Source: Usnea hakonensis | Taxonomy: Eukaryota > Ascomycota > Lecanoromycetes > Lecanorales > Parmeliaceae | NCBI GenBank assembly: GCA_013423325.1 | Contig: BLJB01000542.1 | Span: 1-39,558 of the forward strand | Length of the DNA: 39,558 bases | Direction of reading: 5' to 3' | Shown: piece by piece, positions 29,386-39,114 of the stretch | Position numbering within the stretch: the stretch's first letter is position 1 | Layout: each line of letters opens with the position of its first letter | The notes under the pieces: generated by a model | The model's input: the letters and a program-made list of their open reading frames with translations, nothing else | Told to the model about the DNA's origin: nothing | The model's database searches: none | Program-made: the position numbers and the translations under genes

Positions 29386-30225
29386 CTAAGCAACACCAGA
29401 AAACACAGAGCCTTGCGCTTGGCCCGGGTGGTTCTTCTGGCGACGCTTGGCGTCCCTCTTCTGTCCAGCGCGGGACCGTTTCGACTTATTTATTGGGGTA
29501 GCAAGATCATAGTCTGCTAAAACAAGATACATGGTAGGTGGCGAGCTTGACCCAGAGGAGTTCAAGACCCGAACGCTAGTAATCGTCTTGTGGCCAATGG
29601 CGATACAATGGTCAATCAGCATTCGGACTATGCCGCTACCATTCGGGCTGCCAAGTAGGGCAAAAAATCCGCTGTCACGGCCATCATCTTCTTCCCGATA
29701 TTCTTCATACGGAAGACCCTCATTATGTGGATTGCCAAAGCTTTTTGCTTGCCCGAGGATGACATTGGTATCTGGATTGACGATCCAGAATCGCCAGATC
29801 GCCCTCAGAAGTTTCACTGACTGTAGTGCTCTTACAGCTTCCATATGGTGGACCTGGAAAAGTACTTCGCTCCACTGTAGGCGGTCCTGAGGATGGCTCT
29901 TATCTTTTATCTTATCGTTGGCCGCGCAGAAGATGATGCCCTGACCGGGGGAAAAAAAGTTGCTATATATCGTTTCTGATGACGTCCTATCGTTCACTGA
30001 GACTAGTCTCCAGCCCTCAAGCTCGATGTTCTCGTTTAAAAACGCGTTCTCGACTTCTACACTATGGCTTGGTGGGCAATCCTCCGCACTTAAATCGTAA
30101 CTGATTTCAAGATTCGCTTTTACCACATCATGGGCCGCAGAATCCCGCAGTCTCTGCTGTAGCCTTCCAAAGAGTAGCCGACCTTTCGCTTCCGCTTGGG
30201 TATATATTGAGTTTGGGTTTGCCAT
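29386..30225 (-). CDS. Hypothetical protein with basic C-terminal tail
   Basis: I do not assign a function. I choose the ATG at 30225 (MANPNSIYTQAEAKGRLLFGRLQQRL); the frame is open upstream to 30357, but the extra part looks non-coding. A central block, GFFALLGSPNGSGIVRMLIDHCIAIGHKTI, resembles a conserved segment (LLGSPNGxGxxxML) that I associate with uncharacterised fungal proteins. The C-terminus is strongly basic (NKSKRSRAGQKRDAKRRQK) and could be a nuclear signal or nucleic-acid-binding tail. Length 279 residues, no signal peptide, no helix. An upstream minus frame (30279-30653) may be a 5' exon or noise. Confidence 0.6.
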   Translation of the reverse strand: MANPNSIYTQAEAKGRLLFGRLQQRLRDSAAHDVVKANLEISYDLSAEDCPPSHSVEVENAFLNENIELEGWRLVSVNDRTSSETIYSNFFSPGQGIIFCAANDKIKDKSHPQDRLQWSEVLFQVHHMEAVRALQSVKLLRAIWRFWIVNPDTNVILGQAKSFGNPHNEGLPYEEYREEDDGRDSGFFALLGSPNGSGIVRMLIDHCIAIGHKTITSVRVLNSSGSSSPPTMYLVLADYDLATPINKSKRSRAGQKRDAKRRQKNHPGQAQGSVFSGVA

Positions 30226-31492
30226 AATGCCAGTGCGATCAGCGTTTAAACACGAATCATTCCATTCCAGACCGATTCTTACCAGCCAACGACATTCGTA
30301 AGACCAGACGCTCGCACTTTCCCTACGCATTCGACCCACCCGTAGAGAAGGTGCCATACTGTCAGCCTCGTTCTATATTCCACGATACCAAAGGCATTTG
30401 CGAGCTCGTTTGAGCGCCTGCTCACCAGACACAAGTTTGTGAGACACGACGGGGCAAGCATATGCTCGGAAATTTTTTGGCTCCATAAAGCCATTCTTTC
30501 GTGCTTGGAGACCGCCTTTAAAGAGAGGTCAAAATCCTGGGATATATGTTTACACGTCAATGTCATAGATAGAAACGCATCTTCATTTCGCAATCTGCTT
30601 TCGTTTGCACGCAAGGAGAAAGAAAGTATAGCTTTACCACTACTACTAGCCATTCAAACAACACTGGTTTGGGATTGACAGTACCAATTCGATCAAATCT
30701 CACTCAGCACTGGGTACAGAACCACATTTACATTAATCCCAATAGAGGTCCAACTCAAGTGTGCCCAGATTCTTGTACTGATCTGATAACACAATCACTG
30801 GCTTCGCGGTCCTCTCGACATCAGGAATTGTCTCCGTCAACTTCTCCGCAGAGGCCTGAATATGGCTCAGCTCATAATGTTTCCTATATCCCCTGCGACG
30901 TAGAAGGATCATCGTTTAACATGATCAAGTTCTTTGCGACAGGTGAATAATTGGGCGAGAAATCAAGACACATACCTCTTCATACATCAAAAGTAATATT
31001 GTTAGAAACAGGATCCCTCCATAAGTGAGAGCAATATTTGCGAGCGGGTTGAGCCTGGCTCCGCTCAGTGGCTTTAGGAACAACAACGCTGGAGATCACT
31101 ACAACAAGAAAGTGGTTAAAGGGGAGGGGATACCAGTGCACTCACGACGGGGCTATGACCTCACCATCAAGATAAATACTGCACGGCATGTATTGTCGAC
31201 GTGTGTTTCCATTCCCTTTTCATGCTATGCATAGCCTGTGTTTTAAGTGGAGGACCAGCGCTTGAACCTAGGGTAGTGTGAGCTAACCACATTGGCTAAG
31301 CAACAAGCTTGGTTTGAGCGTGGGCGCCTCTAATTCCCTCATTCACGCACAAGCAAAAAAAAAAGCCATTACTTTCAACAAGAAATTCATCATACAAACA
31401 TCATCATTTATCCTTTCGTTTTGTTTTTCTCGTTATCTCCAACAACGCACCTACTAGGCTGATGCTTCCAACGGCTTGTCCTCTCAGTCGCT
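30226..31492. other. Intergenic stretch with a tRNA-like remnant
   Basis: It includes a 124-codon minus frame (30279-30653) with no motif that could be a missed 5' exon of the neighbouring hypothetical gene, and a tRNA-like remnant near 31247-31308. An A-rich run follows at 31355-31364. Otherwise nothing is recognised. Confidence 0.45.
31247..31308 (-). other. Truncated tRNA-like / pol III promoter-like sequence
   Basis: On the minus strand TAGCCAATGTGG fits the A box and GGTTCAAGCGC fits the B box of tRNA genes. They are only about 31 nt apart, roughly 13 nt closer than in a normal tRNA. The acceptor stem does not pair and the anticodon arm is missing. It is probably a tRNA-derived relic (SINE-like) and not a working tRNA. 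Confidence 0.35.
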
Positions 31493-31550
31493 ATGCCCAC
31501 AACACGTTCTTCGTCAAACGAAGATATTCTTCACAGCATTCGTTACTTAG

Positions 31551-32576
31551 ATGAGTGGCATCATCGGATGTGAGTGGCATCATCGGATGTTTCGGGAGTA
31601 TTTCTTTAGACACAGACCTCTCACACTTGCTCTCACGCCCTCTCCGCCTACTCCGCAAGTTCAGCTGGAACAAATTCAAGATTGCTGCAATAAATCTACA
31701 GCGATTTACTTCATAACTCCGCATTTTGAGCCACATACTTTAAACTATGGGAGTGACGCAGGACATCGTGATAACATCATATATTCTATATATGAGCAAT
31801 GGTTTCGCTCTCACCACATGGATATCGACTTTGGGAAATTTGTCGCCAAGCTTATCTGTCTCAAGACTCCGTCTGATGAGCAAACAGTTACAGACGAAGA
31901 GGTTATAAGGTTCCATGAAGCATGGTGTGAGCATGTGGAAAACACTTTACCTTTGTGCTCTAAAGACCCGACAGGAACGGAACACGAAAAAAATATGTAC
32001 AGGCTCCACAATCATGGTATGACTGGAATCAATGTAAAACAGCATATGTACTACAATCTCCTACCTACCTTTCGCGCTCTAATCATGATTTTCGACAGCC
32101 ACGCAACCGATACAAGTTTGGAGAGTGTAGTCCACTTGGTCCGTACAGACATTACATCGGAATTAAGTGCGCCCATTACTTTCGAGAGCATTAGGCCCAA
32201 ACTCGACGACGAGCGGTACTTTGGACACGGTAAAGATAATGTCATAAGCACCACTCTCTCAGCAGCTATCGAATTCGTCATAGCTCTCGAGTCGCGCGAG
32301 TATGCCGCCTTCCCAGAAAAACACCGGGATCCGAGCATAGTGGACGAGAAGATGGGAATTCCTACGGAAAAAGCCAGAATGAGAGGATACACTGGCCCTG
32401 AGATTCGGGGGCCGTCGTCTGGCTGGGTCAAGCTCGTCGAAGGAGAAGATGTGTTATCGCCGGTCACTACTGAAGTAAGAATCAAAAGACGCCGCGCTGG
32501 TTTACCAAATCCACGCTTGGCTCATCATCGCAAGATGGTAAAAGAAAGAGATGGCTGGAGAGGAACTTCTAGTTGA
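31551..32576 (+). CDS. Hypothetical protein, possibly 5'-disrupted
   Basis: I do not recognise this 341-codon frame. It is mixed in composition, with no signal peptide or helix, and has segments such as DEEVIRFHEAWCEHVENTLPLC and TLSAAIEFVIALESREYAAFPEKHRD. The C-terminus is basic (EVRIKRRRAGLPNPRLAHHRK). An upstream ATG at 31493 begins a second frame (MPTTRSSSNEDILHSIRYLDEWHHRM) that stops at once. Across a 19-bp tandem duplication it would join this frame exactly if one copy were absent. Thus the annotated start at 31551 may be a fallback of a frameshifted gene. A possible short intron near 31655-31680 was not resolved. Confidence 0.5.
   Translation: MSGIIGCEWHHRMFREYFFRHRPLTLALTPSPPTPQVQLEQIQDCCNKSTAIYFITPHFEPHTLNYGSDAGHRDNIIYSIYEQWFRSHHMDIDFGKFVAKLICLKTPSDEQTVTDEEVIRFHEAWCEHVENTLPLCSKDPTGTEHEKNMYRLHNHGMTGINVKQHMYYNLLPTFRALIMIFDSHATDTSLESVVHLVRTDITSELSAPITFESIRPKLDDERYFGHGKDNVISTTLSAAIEFVIALESREYAAFPEKHRDPSIVDEKMGIPTEKARMRGYTGPEIRGPSSGWVKLVEGEDVLSPVTTEVRIKRRRAGLPNPRLAHHRKMVKERDGWRGTSS
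31553..31590. repeat. 19-bp perfect tandem duplication at the 5' end of the hypothetical gene
   Basis: GAGTGGCATCATCGGATGT occurs twice head to tail (31553-31571 and 31572-31590). Nineteen is not a multiple of three, so the duplication shifts the frame that starts at 31493 and creates a TGA at the junction. Confidence 0.95.
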
Positions 32577-33050
32577 AGGAGCCATGGTTTAGCTAGCGTC
32601 TAGGCTTATACTCCTTACCTCTCAATGAATTCACGAGAGACCAAGCTCTCTTTAGACCCTTTCGCACTTAGTACTCTCTGCTTTCAAACCTCACGCAGAT
32701 CATATAATAGCGTTGTCCAAGCCGCCTTTCGCTTTGCTGTTAGCTACTCTCAAATTCAATCCTCTCAAGAGTCGATAGGGTTGAAGATTTTTACATTGTA
32801 CCATCCTCAGATTTCCTTCCTCGAACTCGTCGTATTCCTCGCCAAATGAAGGAACAGGACGAGTAGCCTTAGAGACCGCTAATAACTCAAGTCCTTATGT
32901 GAGTCCCCGCGAGACGGAGCTCATCTACGACCTCGAGACGGCCCGCCAAGGCTCCCAACGGTTCAACTATCGGTCCAGGAGACCTAGACTAGTCCAAATC
33001 GGGCCATATAAACGGTTCATAGTCCGTTCAAATAGTAAACCGTCTAACTT
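32577..33050. other. Intergenic stretch left of the repeat block
   Basis: The plus frame at 32625-32849 has no motif. Composition falls sharply in GC from about 33000 onward, where the RIP-mutated repeats begin. Confidence 0.5.
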
Positions 33051-33065
33051 ATTTGGACTAGTCTA
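32985..33065. repeat. 15-bp perfect inverted repeat at the edge of the AT-rich block
   Basis: TAGACTAGTCCAAAT (32985-32999) is the exact reverse complement of ATTTGGACTAGTCTA (33051-33065), with a 51-nt spacer. It sits where GC content drops, so it may mark a transposon or LTR end. Confidence 0.85.
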
Positions 33066-33106
33066 ATGGACTAGTTTAGTATAGTTTAGACTAAAAAAAT
33101 CCTGGA

Positions 33107-33142
33107 GACCCTATAGCTATACTAGACCCTATAGCTATACTA
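33107..33142. repeat. 18-bp perfect tandem repeat, two copies
   Basis: GACCCTATAGCTATACTA is repeated exactly (33107-33124 and 33125-33142), inside the presumed LTR of the Ty3/gypsy relic. Confidence 0.95.
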
Positions 33143-33440
33143 AATAGAGTTATAATCGTAGTAGAAACTTCTAGTAGCTTATAATCGTAATCGCTTATAG
33201 CTATAATAGAATAGGTTTAATAAATAGTATATATTAAATAATAAAGAACACTTTTTTTTCGCGTTACTATTTCTTTCTAAATAGAACTAGCGCTAGAGGG
33301 TTAGTTTTAGTTCTAAGCTACTAGTGTTAGAGTTCTTAACTACTTAACTATAGTTCTAAAAAGGCTAGTCTCGGGAGGTTTCTATACTTTATATCTAGAA
33401 ACCCCCTAAATTAGATCTTATAATTTAAGTCTAATGACTA

Positions 33441-33458
33441 TCTCTCTCCCCTTAAAGG
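33441..33458 (-). other. Candidate polypurine tract of the LTR element
   Basis: The plus strand reads TCTCTCTCCCCTTAAAGG, so the element strand is CCTTTAAGGGGAGAGAGA. Purine tracts like this prime plus-strand synthesis directly before the 3' LTR in Ty3/gypsy elements. It lies downstream of the chromodomain in element orientation. Confidence 0.6.
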
Positions 33459-35190
33459 CTTGTCCTCGAGCCCTAAAAAAAGAAAAATAATATACGCGAT
33501 TTTATCTAATCTATAATAATAATAATGGAACTTATAGTATTATAGTATAAATATATAAGTAAAGAATCTATCTAGAGATGGAAGTAAATATAAGTAAGTA
33601 AATATAAATACTAAGACTTAGTAAATTAGTAAGAGCTATAGTAGTACTAAGGCTTCGATCTCTACCGTAGTAATATCCCTTAAATATAAAAATACCTAAG
33701 TTCTATAGATATATATAGATAGTAAAAGATATAATAATATAGTAAAAGTAGTATATTATGGTAGTAGACTAGCTAATTCGACCCTTTAGAAGCTCTACCG
33801 TAGCGAGGACTACTATAATAGTCTAGAATATTAGTATTAGAAGGCGGATAGTAGTACTAACTTTTACGTTAATAAAGCGGTATATAAGAGGCTTTAAAAG
33901 ATAAAATATAGAAGCCTTATATAGATATTATAGTACTAGAATACGGTAGTATATAATATAGCGAAAAGATATATTAGTATAATAGAAGATAAACTATTAA
34001 AGCCTTTTATAGGAGATCTTATAAAATATATAGCGGAGTATATTTACGATAGTAAAGATATCTTAAAAAGCTCTATTAACGGCTACGAATAGAAACTATA
34101 TATATTAAAAGGATACTTACTAGATTAATAAGGCTTCTAATTATTTACTATAATATATTAGTTACTATTACCGTAGTCCGAGATACCTTCGTTAATTATT
34201 TCTACTCTACTTAATACGGTTCTTATAGGCCTCGACGAGCTCTATTATATTACTTAGCTACGCCCTAGTACGCTATTTATTATATATAGGATCCTATCCT
34301 TTTTATCTTACTAGATATCTATTACTATTCTTAGTAATAATCTACTTAATTTTCTATAACTTATACGTCTAAGTATCGCCTTTAACGAATATAAAGTTAG
34401 GCTATTTAGATAGAGGACGCTAATACGAATCTAGATCTAGAGGCGTAGACTCTAATATAGCTATACTAATAACTAGATATATACGCTAATATACTAATAA
34501 GTTAAACTTATAGGCGAGATTATCGATTCGACTTAATACTTTAAAGGGGCCGGCGTATTACTATTCTAGCTTCTTTATAATAGCGGTATTACTAGATATA
34601 TTATATTCTTTATAGAGTCTTAAAAATATCGATTATTCTTCCTTAAGTATAAAAGGCTTATAATATCTATTATAGTAATACTTAAAGCTTATACTAGCGA
34701 AGGCTAATACGTTAGTAGTATTAATATATATTATAGAAAGATTTAATTTAGATATAATAGTAGAAATAAGATCTAGAGGTTAATTTAGTTTAAAGCTATA
34801 GTTAGTCTTATTAGCTAATAGACTAGTAGCTAAAATACTAGAGTTTAAGATAGACTAAATATATAATAGGATTTTTAGCTACTTCTTAGAGCTATCTAAA
34901 ATAATTATAAAGTATTATAATATAATCTCTATCGTCTAATTAGTCCTCTCGCTTTATTTATCGGTCTAGAAATAATAGGCGGTAGAGTATAGAAGCTTAA
35001 TATATAGCTTCTTAAATAAGGTAGTTTATAATTCTAATAAGAACTTCGGATTCTAATCTAATAGAATTATCTATAGTAGTCCCTAGTTATCTAATTCTAA
35101 TTACTCGAGTAATACGGAGACCTACTCGACTACTATTTATATTAATTTCTCGGGAGCTAAAGTATTCCTTTTACTAACTCTTATTCCTTT

Positions 35191-35279
35191 TGATACCTTG
35201 ACAGGGTATCACAGTATATATCAGAATGGTGGCCGTACTTCTCATATGATACCTTGGCCTAGCGTCAAATGATACCTTG
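35191..35279. repeat. Three TGATACCTTG motifs with a palindromic first copy
   Basis: TGATACCTTG occurs at 35191-35200, 35247-35256 and 35270-35279. The first is followed by ACAGGGTATC, giving the palindrome GATACC...GGTATC. CA and TG dinucleotides are kept here, unlike in the relic to the left, so it looks like the end of a different insertion. TTTGATACC recurs at about 37324. Confidence 0.7.
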
Positions 35280-35743
35280 ACCGAATATCGACTAGAAGTA
35301 CTCGGTTAAATCTAGGATTTTTATGGCTTATAGAGCGAAAAATTACCTATTCGGGAAAAAAAAAAATAATAAAAAAATATTAAGGTTTGACTCCAATAAA
35401 AAATAGTGAAAAAGTTCAAATTTTTGACGTTCTGGACCCCTACTTTTGAAAAAGCGCTAACGTTTCGCGAATCTTCGATCCTTTTCCTCGGCCTAAATAT
35501 TTAATATTAAATTTAGTTTATTATATAAGTAATTTTAATAAGAATAAAGGCTTTCTAAATAATCAAAAACTAAGAAAATCGATTAAGGTTTCGGGAAGAT
35601 AGATTTTTTTTTAGTAATTTAAAAAAGGCGATTTTTTTTTAAATAGTAAAACTAGGTCTTATTACTAGAAAAAATAGGATAATATAAAGAAAAAAATTAG
35701 TATTTTAAGGAAATAAAAATTAAAAAAATCTAACGTTAGATCT
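35280..35743. other. AT-rich repeat DNA, unidentified
   Basis: A and T homopolymer runs (35357-35385, 35606-35642) dominate. No coding remnant is seen. The segment could belong to the insertion that truncates the LTR relic. Confidence 0.5.
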
Positions 35744-35990
35744 CGACGGGTTTGCACCGTAAAACCGTCCGGGTAATTTTTTGATTGGTGGGATCAATGT
35801 TCTTCCGGCCGGCGCTAAGATCATGGTTTGCGGTGCAAACCATGAAATTTCAACCGCATGCGGCGAGAAATCTGAAGAAGCAGTCTTGTAGTGCGGAGCG
35901 AGCGCAGTCCAACGCTGTGCTCGTGGAGGAAATCGGTACAGAAACGGTGACGCGGTGGCCGAAAGAAGGTCGCCGCCGCCGGGCTTCTCA
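35744..35990. other. GC-rich island with nested inverted repeats between RIP-mutated blocks
   Basis: Composition changes abruptly from AT-rich to GC-rich near 35744 and CA/TG are abundant again. GGTTTGCACCG (near 35749) and CGGTGCAAACC (near 35830) form an 11-bp inverted repeat. A tight hairpin CATGGTTTGC-GGT-GCAAACCATG (about 35822-35844) overlaps its right arm. The plus frame beginning at 35785 has no known motif. This resembles a transposon end, but I cannot name the family. Confidence 0.6.
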
Positions 35991-37028
35991 TAGCCATTTG
36001 TATGACCATTTGTATGACCATTTGCATGCTTCTCACATGGCTATTTGCATGACCATTTGCATGCTTCTTATATGGCAATTTGCATGACCATTTGCATGAC
36101 CATTTGCATGCTTCTTACATGGCAATTTGTATAACCATTTGCATGACTATTTGCATGACTATTTGCATGACCATTTGCATGCTTCTCACATGGCGATTTG
36201 AATGATTATTTGTATGACTATTTGCATGCTTCTTACATGGCGATTTGAATAATTATTTGCATGATCATTTGTATGCTTCTCGTATGGCCATTTGTATGGC
36301 CATTTGCATGCTTCTCACATGGCGATTTGAATGATTATTTGCATAACCATTTGTATGCTTCTCGCATGGCCATTTATATGACTATTTGCATGCTTCTCGC
36401 ATGGCGATTTGAATGATTATTTGCATAACCATTTGCATGCTTCTTGCATGGCTATTTGCATGGCCATTTTCATGCTTCTCACATGGCGATTTGAATGATC
36501 ATTTGTATGATTATTCAAATGACCATTTGCATGCTTCTTATATGGCCATTTGCATGCTTCTCATATGGTCATTTGCATGGCCATTTGCATGCTTCTCATA
36601 TGGCCATTCGCATGCTTCTCATATGGCCATTTGTATACTTCTTATATAGCCATTTACATAACCATTTGCATGCTTCTCACATGGCGATTTGAATGATTAT
36701 TTGCATGATTATTTGTATGACCATTTATATGCTTCTTACATGGCCATTTATATGCTTCTTATATAGCTATTTATATAGCTATTTATATAACTATTTATAT
36801 ACTTCTTATATAGCTATTTATATAACTATTTATATAACTATTTATATACTTCTTATATAGCGATTTATATAGCGATTTATATAACTATTTATATAACTAT
36901 TTATATAACTATTTAAATAACTATTTATAAAACTATTTATATAACTATTTATATAACTATTTATATAATTCTTATATAGCGATTTATATACTTTTTATAT
37001 AGCGATTTATATAATTCTTATATAGCGA
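35984..37028. repeat. 12-bp-based minisatellite, about 1 kb, with a left-to-right RIP gradient
   Basis: The core unit is CATTTGCATGAC, interspersed with a second 12-13-bp unit GCTTCTCACATGG and a GATTTGAATGAT variant. From 36000 to about 36740 units are mostly intact, with CA and TG in every unit. From about 36760 to 37025 they become TATTTATATAAC and CTTCTTATATAG, which is what C-to-T at CpA on both strands would make. GCGATT blocks keep their CpG. Twelve-base periodicity keeps some frames open (for example 35785-36087 and 36413-36649), giving His-rich translations that are not genes. Confidence 0.95.
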
Positions 37029-37260
37029 TTATTAAGTAGTAATTAATAATATAATAATAGTTATTAAATATTAATAGTAGTTATTAATATTAAATTTAGA
37101 GTTAAATTTACTTAAATAATAGTAGTAATTATTAAAATTAAATAGTAGTTAAATATTAGTAGTAGTTAATATTATTAAGTTTAGAGTTAAATATTAGTAG
37201 TAATTAATAATATTAAATTTAGAGTTTTTGAATTTGAATTTGAATTTATACGTCGTGTCT
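37029..37260. repeat. AT-only degenerate tandem repeats
   Basis: TTAAATTTAGAGTTAAA and TATTAGTAGTAGTTAA units recur several times between 37040 and 37230, ending in GAATTTGAATTTGAATTT. CA is absent. GC content rises sharply at about 37245, at the junction with LINE sequence. Confidence 0.8.
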
Positions 37261-37452
37261 ACCTAAGCCATGAAAGGTAATTACGGGATTCTCTATCGCC
37301 TCTTAATCCGTAGCAAGAAAACCGTTTGATACCATCGTCTTGCGTATGTGCCATCAGGGAAAAACCTTACTACTTCTCTGCCTGTGTGTTGCTGTTCTTT
37401 TATAGATCTAAATACCACTTTCGTTATACCTCCGTTGGGATTTCTCTGTCTT

Positions 37453-38680
37453 TCATATTCCTCCCGTTGCGATCTCCTTCTCTAAAGCTTGAATCTTGAC
37501 AAATTTGGTCCGGATTTGGATTGACTCTTCCTCGCTGAGTCCCCGGCCCTGGCTTGTGCTCTCCTTGATCTTCTCTCGGAGTGCAGCTTTTAGTTCTGCG
37601 GGTCCACTCCTTTGGACCGAAGCCATAGATTCCGTCGCCGTCGTCTTCGTCTCTTCTTTCCTACTATAGTTCCCCTTCTCAGTCGTCTCCCGCTGAAGTT
37701 GACCATAGAACGGCCTCTTCTTCGCGAGCCTCCTCGCCGTGTATTTCTTTATTTTGGCCTTGAACTAACAATCCGCGGCGTATACGGTATAGCCTTTCTT
37801 CCCGCACGCCGCGTAGCCCGGGGCTACCCTTAGTACCACCGTTGCATATGCTCGGGTGTCGTGTGTCTGGTTATATTCAGCGCACCGTACTTCGTTTTTG
37901 TACGCTCTCGCGATGTGACCATATTCCTGGTACTTGTAGTACCTGGTCAGGGAGGCCGCCTGGTCGAACCTCTCTATAGACTTCATTTCCTTCGCTTCCA
38001 CGAGCCCGTTTAGTATTAGGGCATCTGCCATCTCTGGGGTCGGGAGGTTCAGTACTAATGACGAGTACTTCTTTACCTTGTAGCTATTGGATAGCCACCT
38101 GATTCCTGTGATCTCTAGGTCTGGGTGCATCCTCCGGTTATCCTGTTCAAGCCTCCTTTTTGTCCCTAGCCAGGTACTAGTATCTACTCCATCGACCCTG
38201 ATACCGTGTGCTATTACTGGGTATACCTTTCGTATAACGCTGGCCGACGCGTACCTCTCCGTAAGCCAGGACGTGTCTTTCTCTAGGTCCTCCTTTGCGT
38301 CTATCGTAGTTATCTGGATTAGGAGGTCGCTACTGCGGAGGCGGCGCGCTGTCTCTAGCTGTTCGACTCCCTCTCCTTGTGTCCGTGTGTCTTTTAGTTC
38401 TCTTAGGATCTCTTCCGCTGTTTCTCCTATGCTCTTACTTTCCTTCTCATCTCTGACTCGTATTAGGAGCTATCTCCGTTTCCTCGAATCCTCCGGTTGA
38501 ATCGTGTGGACCGCGACGCGCGGGGGGGCCCCTCCGGGTGCCAGCGATCGATTTAGGAGGTCGGAATCCTGCTCTTCAGGCCCTCCACCCAGTTTGCACC
38601 CTGTGATTGCTTTCGAGGTCACTTTCGCACTTGGCTCAGACTATTCCTCTAGGCCAGGGCTTCACGTAGTTGGTGGACAA
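37453..38680 (-). mobile_element. Tad1-type LINE ORF1 (gag-like), inactivated
   Basis: The minus strand reads a gag-like protein of fungal non-LTR retrotransposons. Blocks are LLIRVRDEKE, an ARRLRSSDLLIQIT segment, YPVIAHGIRVDGVDTS, HPDLEITGIRWL, SSLVLNLPTPEMADALI and IERFDQAA, followed by the CCHC zinc-knuckle region. The knuckles read RYYKYQEYGHIA and AACGKKGY, with Tyr at expected Cys positions (TGC to TAC). In-frame stops lie at 37765-37767, 38470-38472 and 38641-38643 (all TAG) and TGA at 38662-38664. The ORF1 stop is probably 37453-37455. No ORF2 (endonuclease, reverse transcriptase) follows, since the sequence changes to AT repeats at about 37250. The start of ORF1 is not fixed. Mutation is much lighter than in the LTR relic. 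Confidence 0.8.
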
Positions 38681-39114
38681 GGCCAACTATCGCCTGAGTC
38701 GACCGCTGTTTACTCCTTAAGCATACCTCCTACGAGACTAGGTGTACGGCACCGCTTTGGCTTGCTCTCTGCTCCGCCTCAGGCCCTCATTGCGAGGTAG
38801 TTGACTTCTCATAGCTCTCGGTATACCGACATGCGCATACTGTCCTCTCGGGCCATGTAGACAGTCTCATTCAGCTCTAAAAGCTAACAGTGGTTGCCAT
38901 TATATGCCACGCCCCACAGGGTTTACCTGCTTCGCGTTACTATCAGAGGTCTCCCTCATTCAGGCCGTCCATGTCTCGCAGGGACTGCTACAATACTGCC
39001 CTTGCCAGCAGCAATACCGTAGTGTTTCCACCCTACTAACTAAGAACCGCTATATCAAGTGCTTGGCTGTGCCTATATCGGGATCTACTCGTCTCTCTTT
39101 CCGCTTCCAGCTGT

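Larger units (their letters stand above)
33066..35180 (-). mobile_element. RIP-destroyed Ty3/gypsy chromovirus relic (integrase, chromodomain, PPT, probable LTR)
   Basis: Long terminal repeat retrotransposon remnant, read right to left. Around 34995..34936 the minus strand encodes STAY, TD and SERTN, the end of the Ty3/gypsy integrase core; a degraded 'KFLLEL' block precedes it. YAGPFKVL follows near 34540, then a chromodomain core YLVR-KG at about 34325-34261. A purine tract on the element strand (33458..33441) ahead of a TAGTCATTAG start is a plausible polypurine tract and LTR edge, leaving about 380 nt of LTR. TAG and TAA codons replace many Gln and Trp positions. Lines such as 34441-34560 contain no CA or TG dinucleotide but several CG. 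The element is cut off at about 35180, before the first integrase Asp; no RT, protease or gag is present. Confidence 0.85.

Noticed and set aside
30279..30653. 124-codon minus frame upstream of the hypothetical gene
   Set aside because: Could be a 5' exon, but no splice join gives a convincing continuous protein; left as unproven.
31247..31308. Functional tRNA gene
   Set aside because: A and B boxes are too close, the anticodon arm is missing and the acceptor stem does not pair.
36413..36692. His-rich repeat proteins encoded by the minisatellite
   Set aside because: Open only because 12-bp units preserve frame; no start context or non-repeat coding sequence.
36000..37028. CRISPR-like array
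   Set aside because: Units are contiguous without unique spacers and lie in a fungal, RIP-mutated setting; it is a minisatellite.
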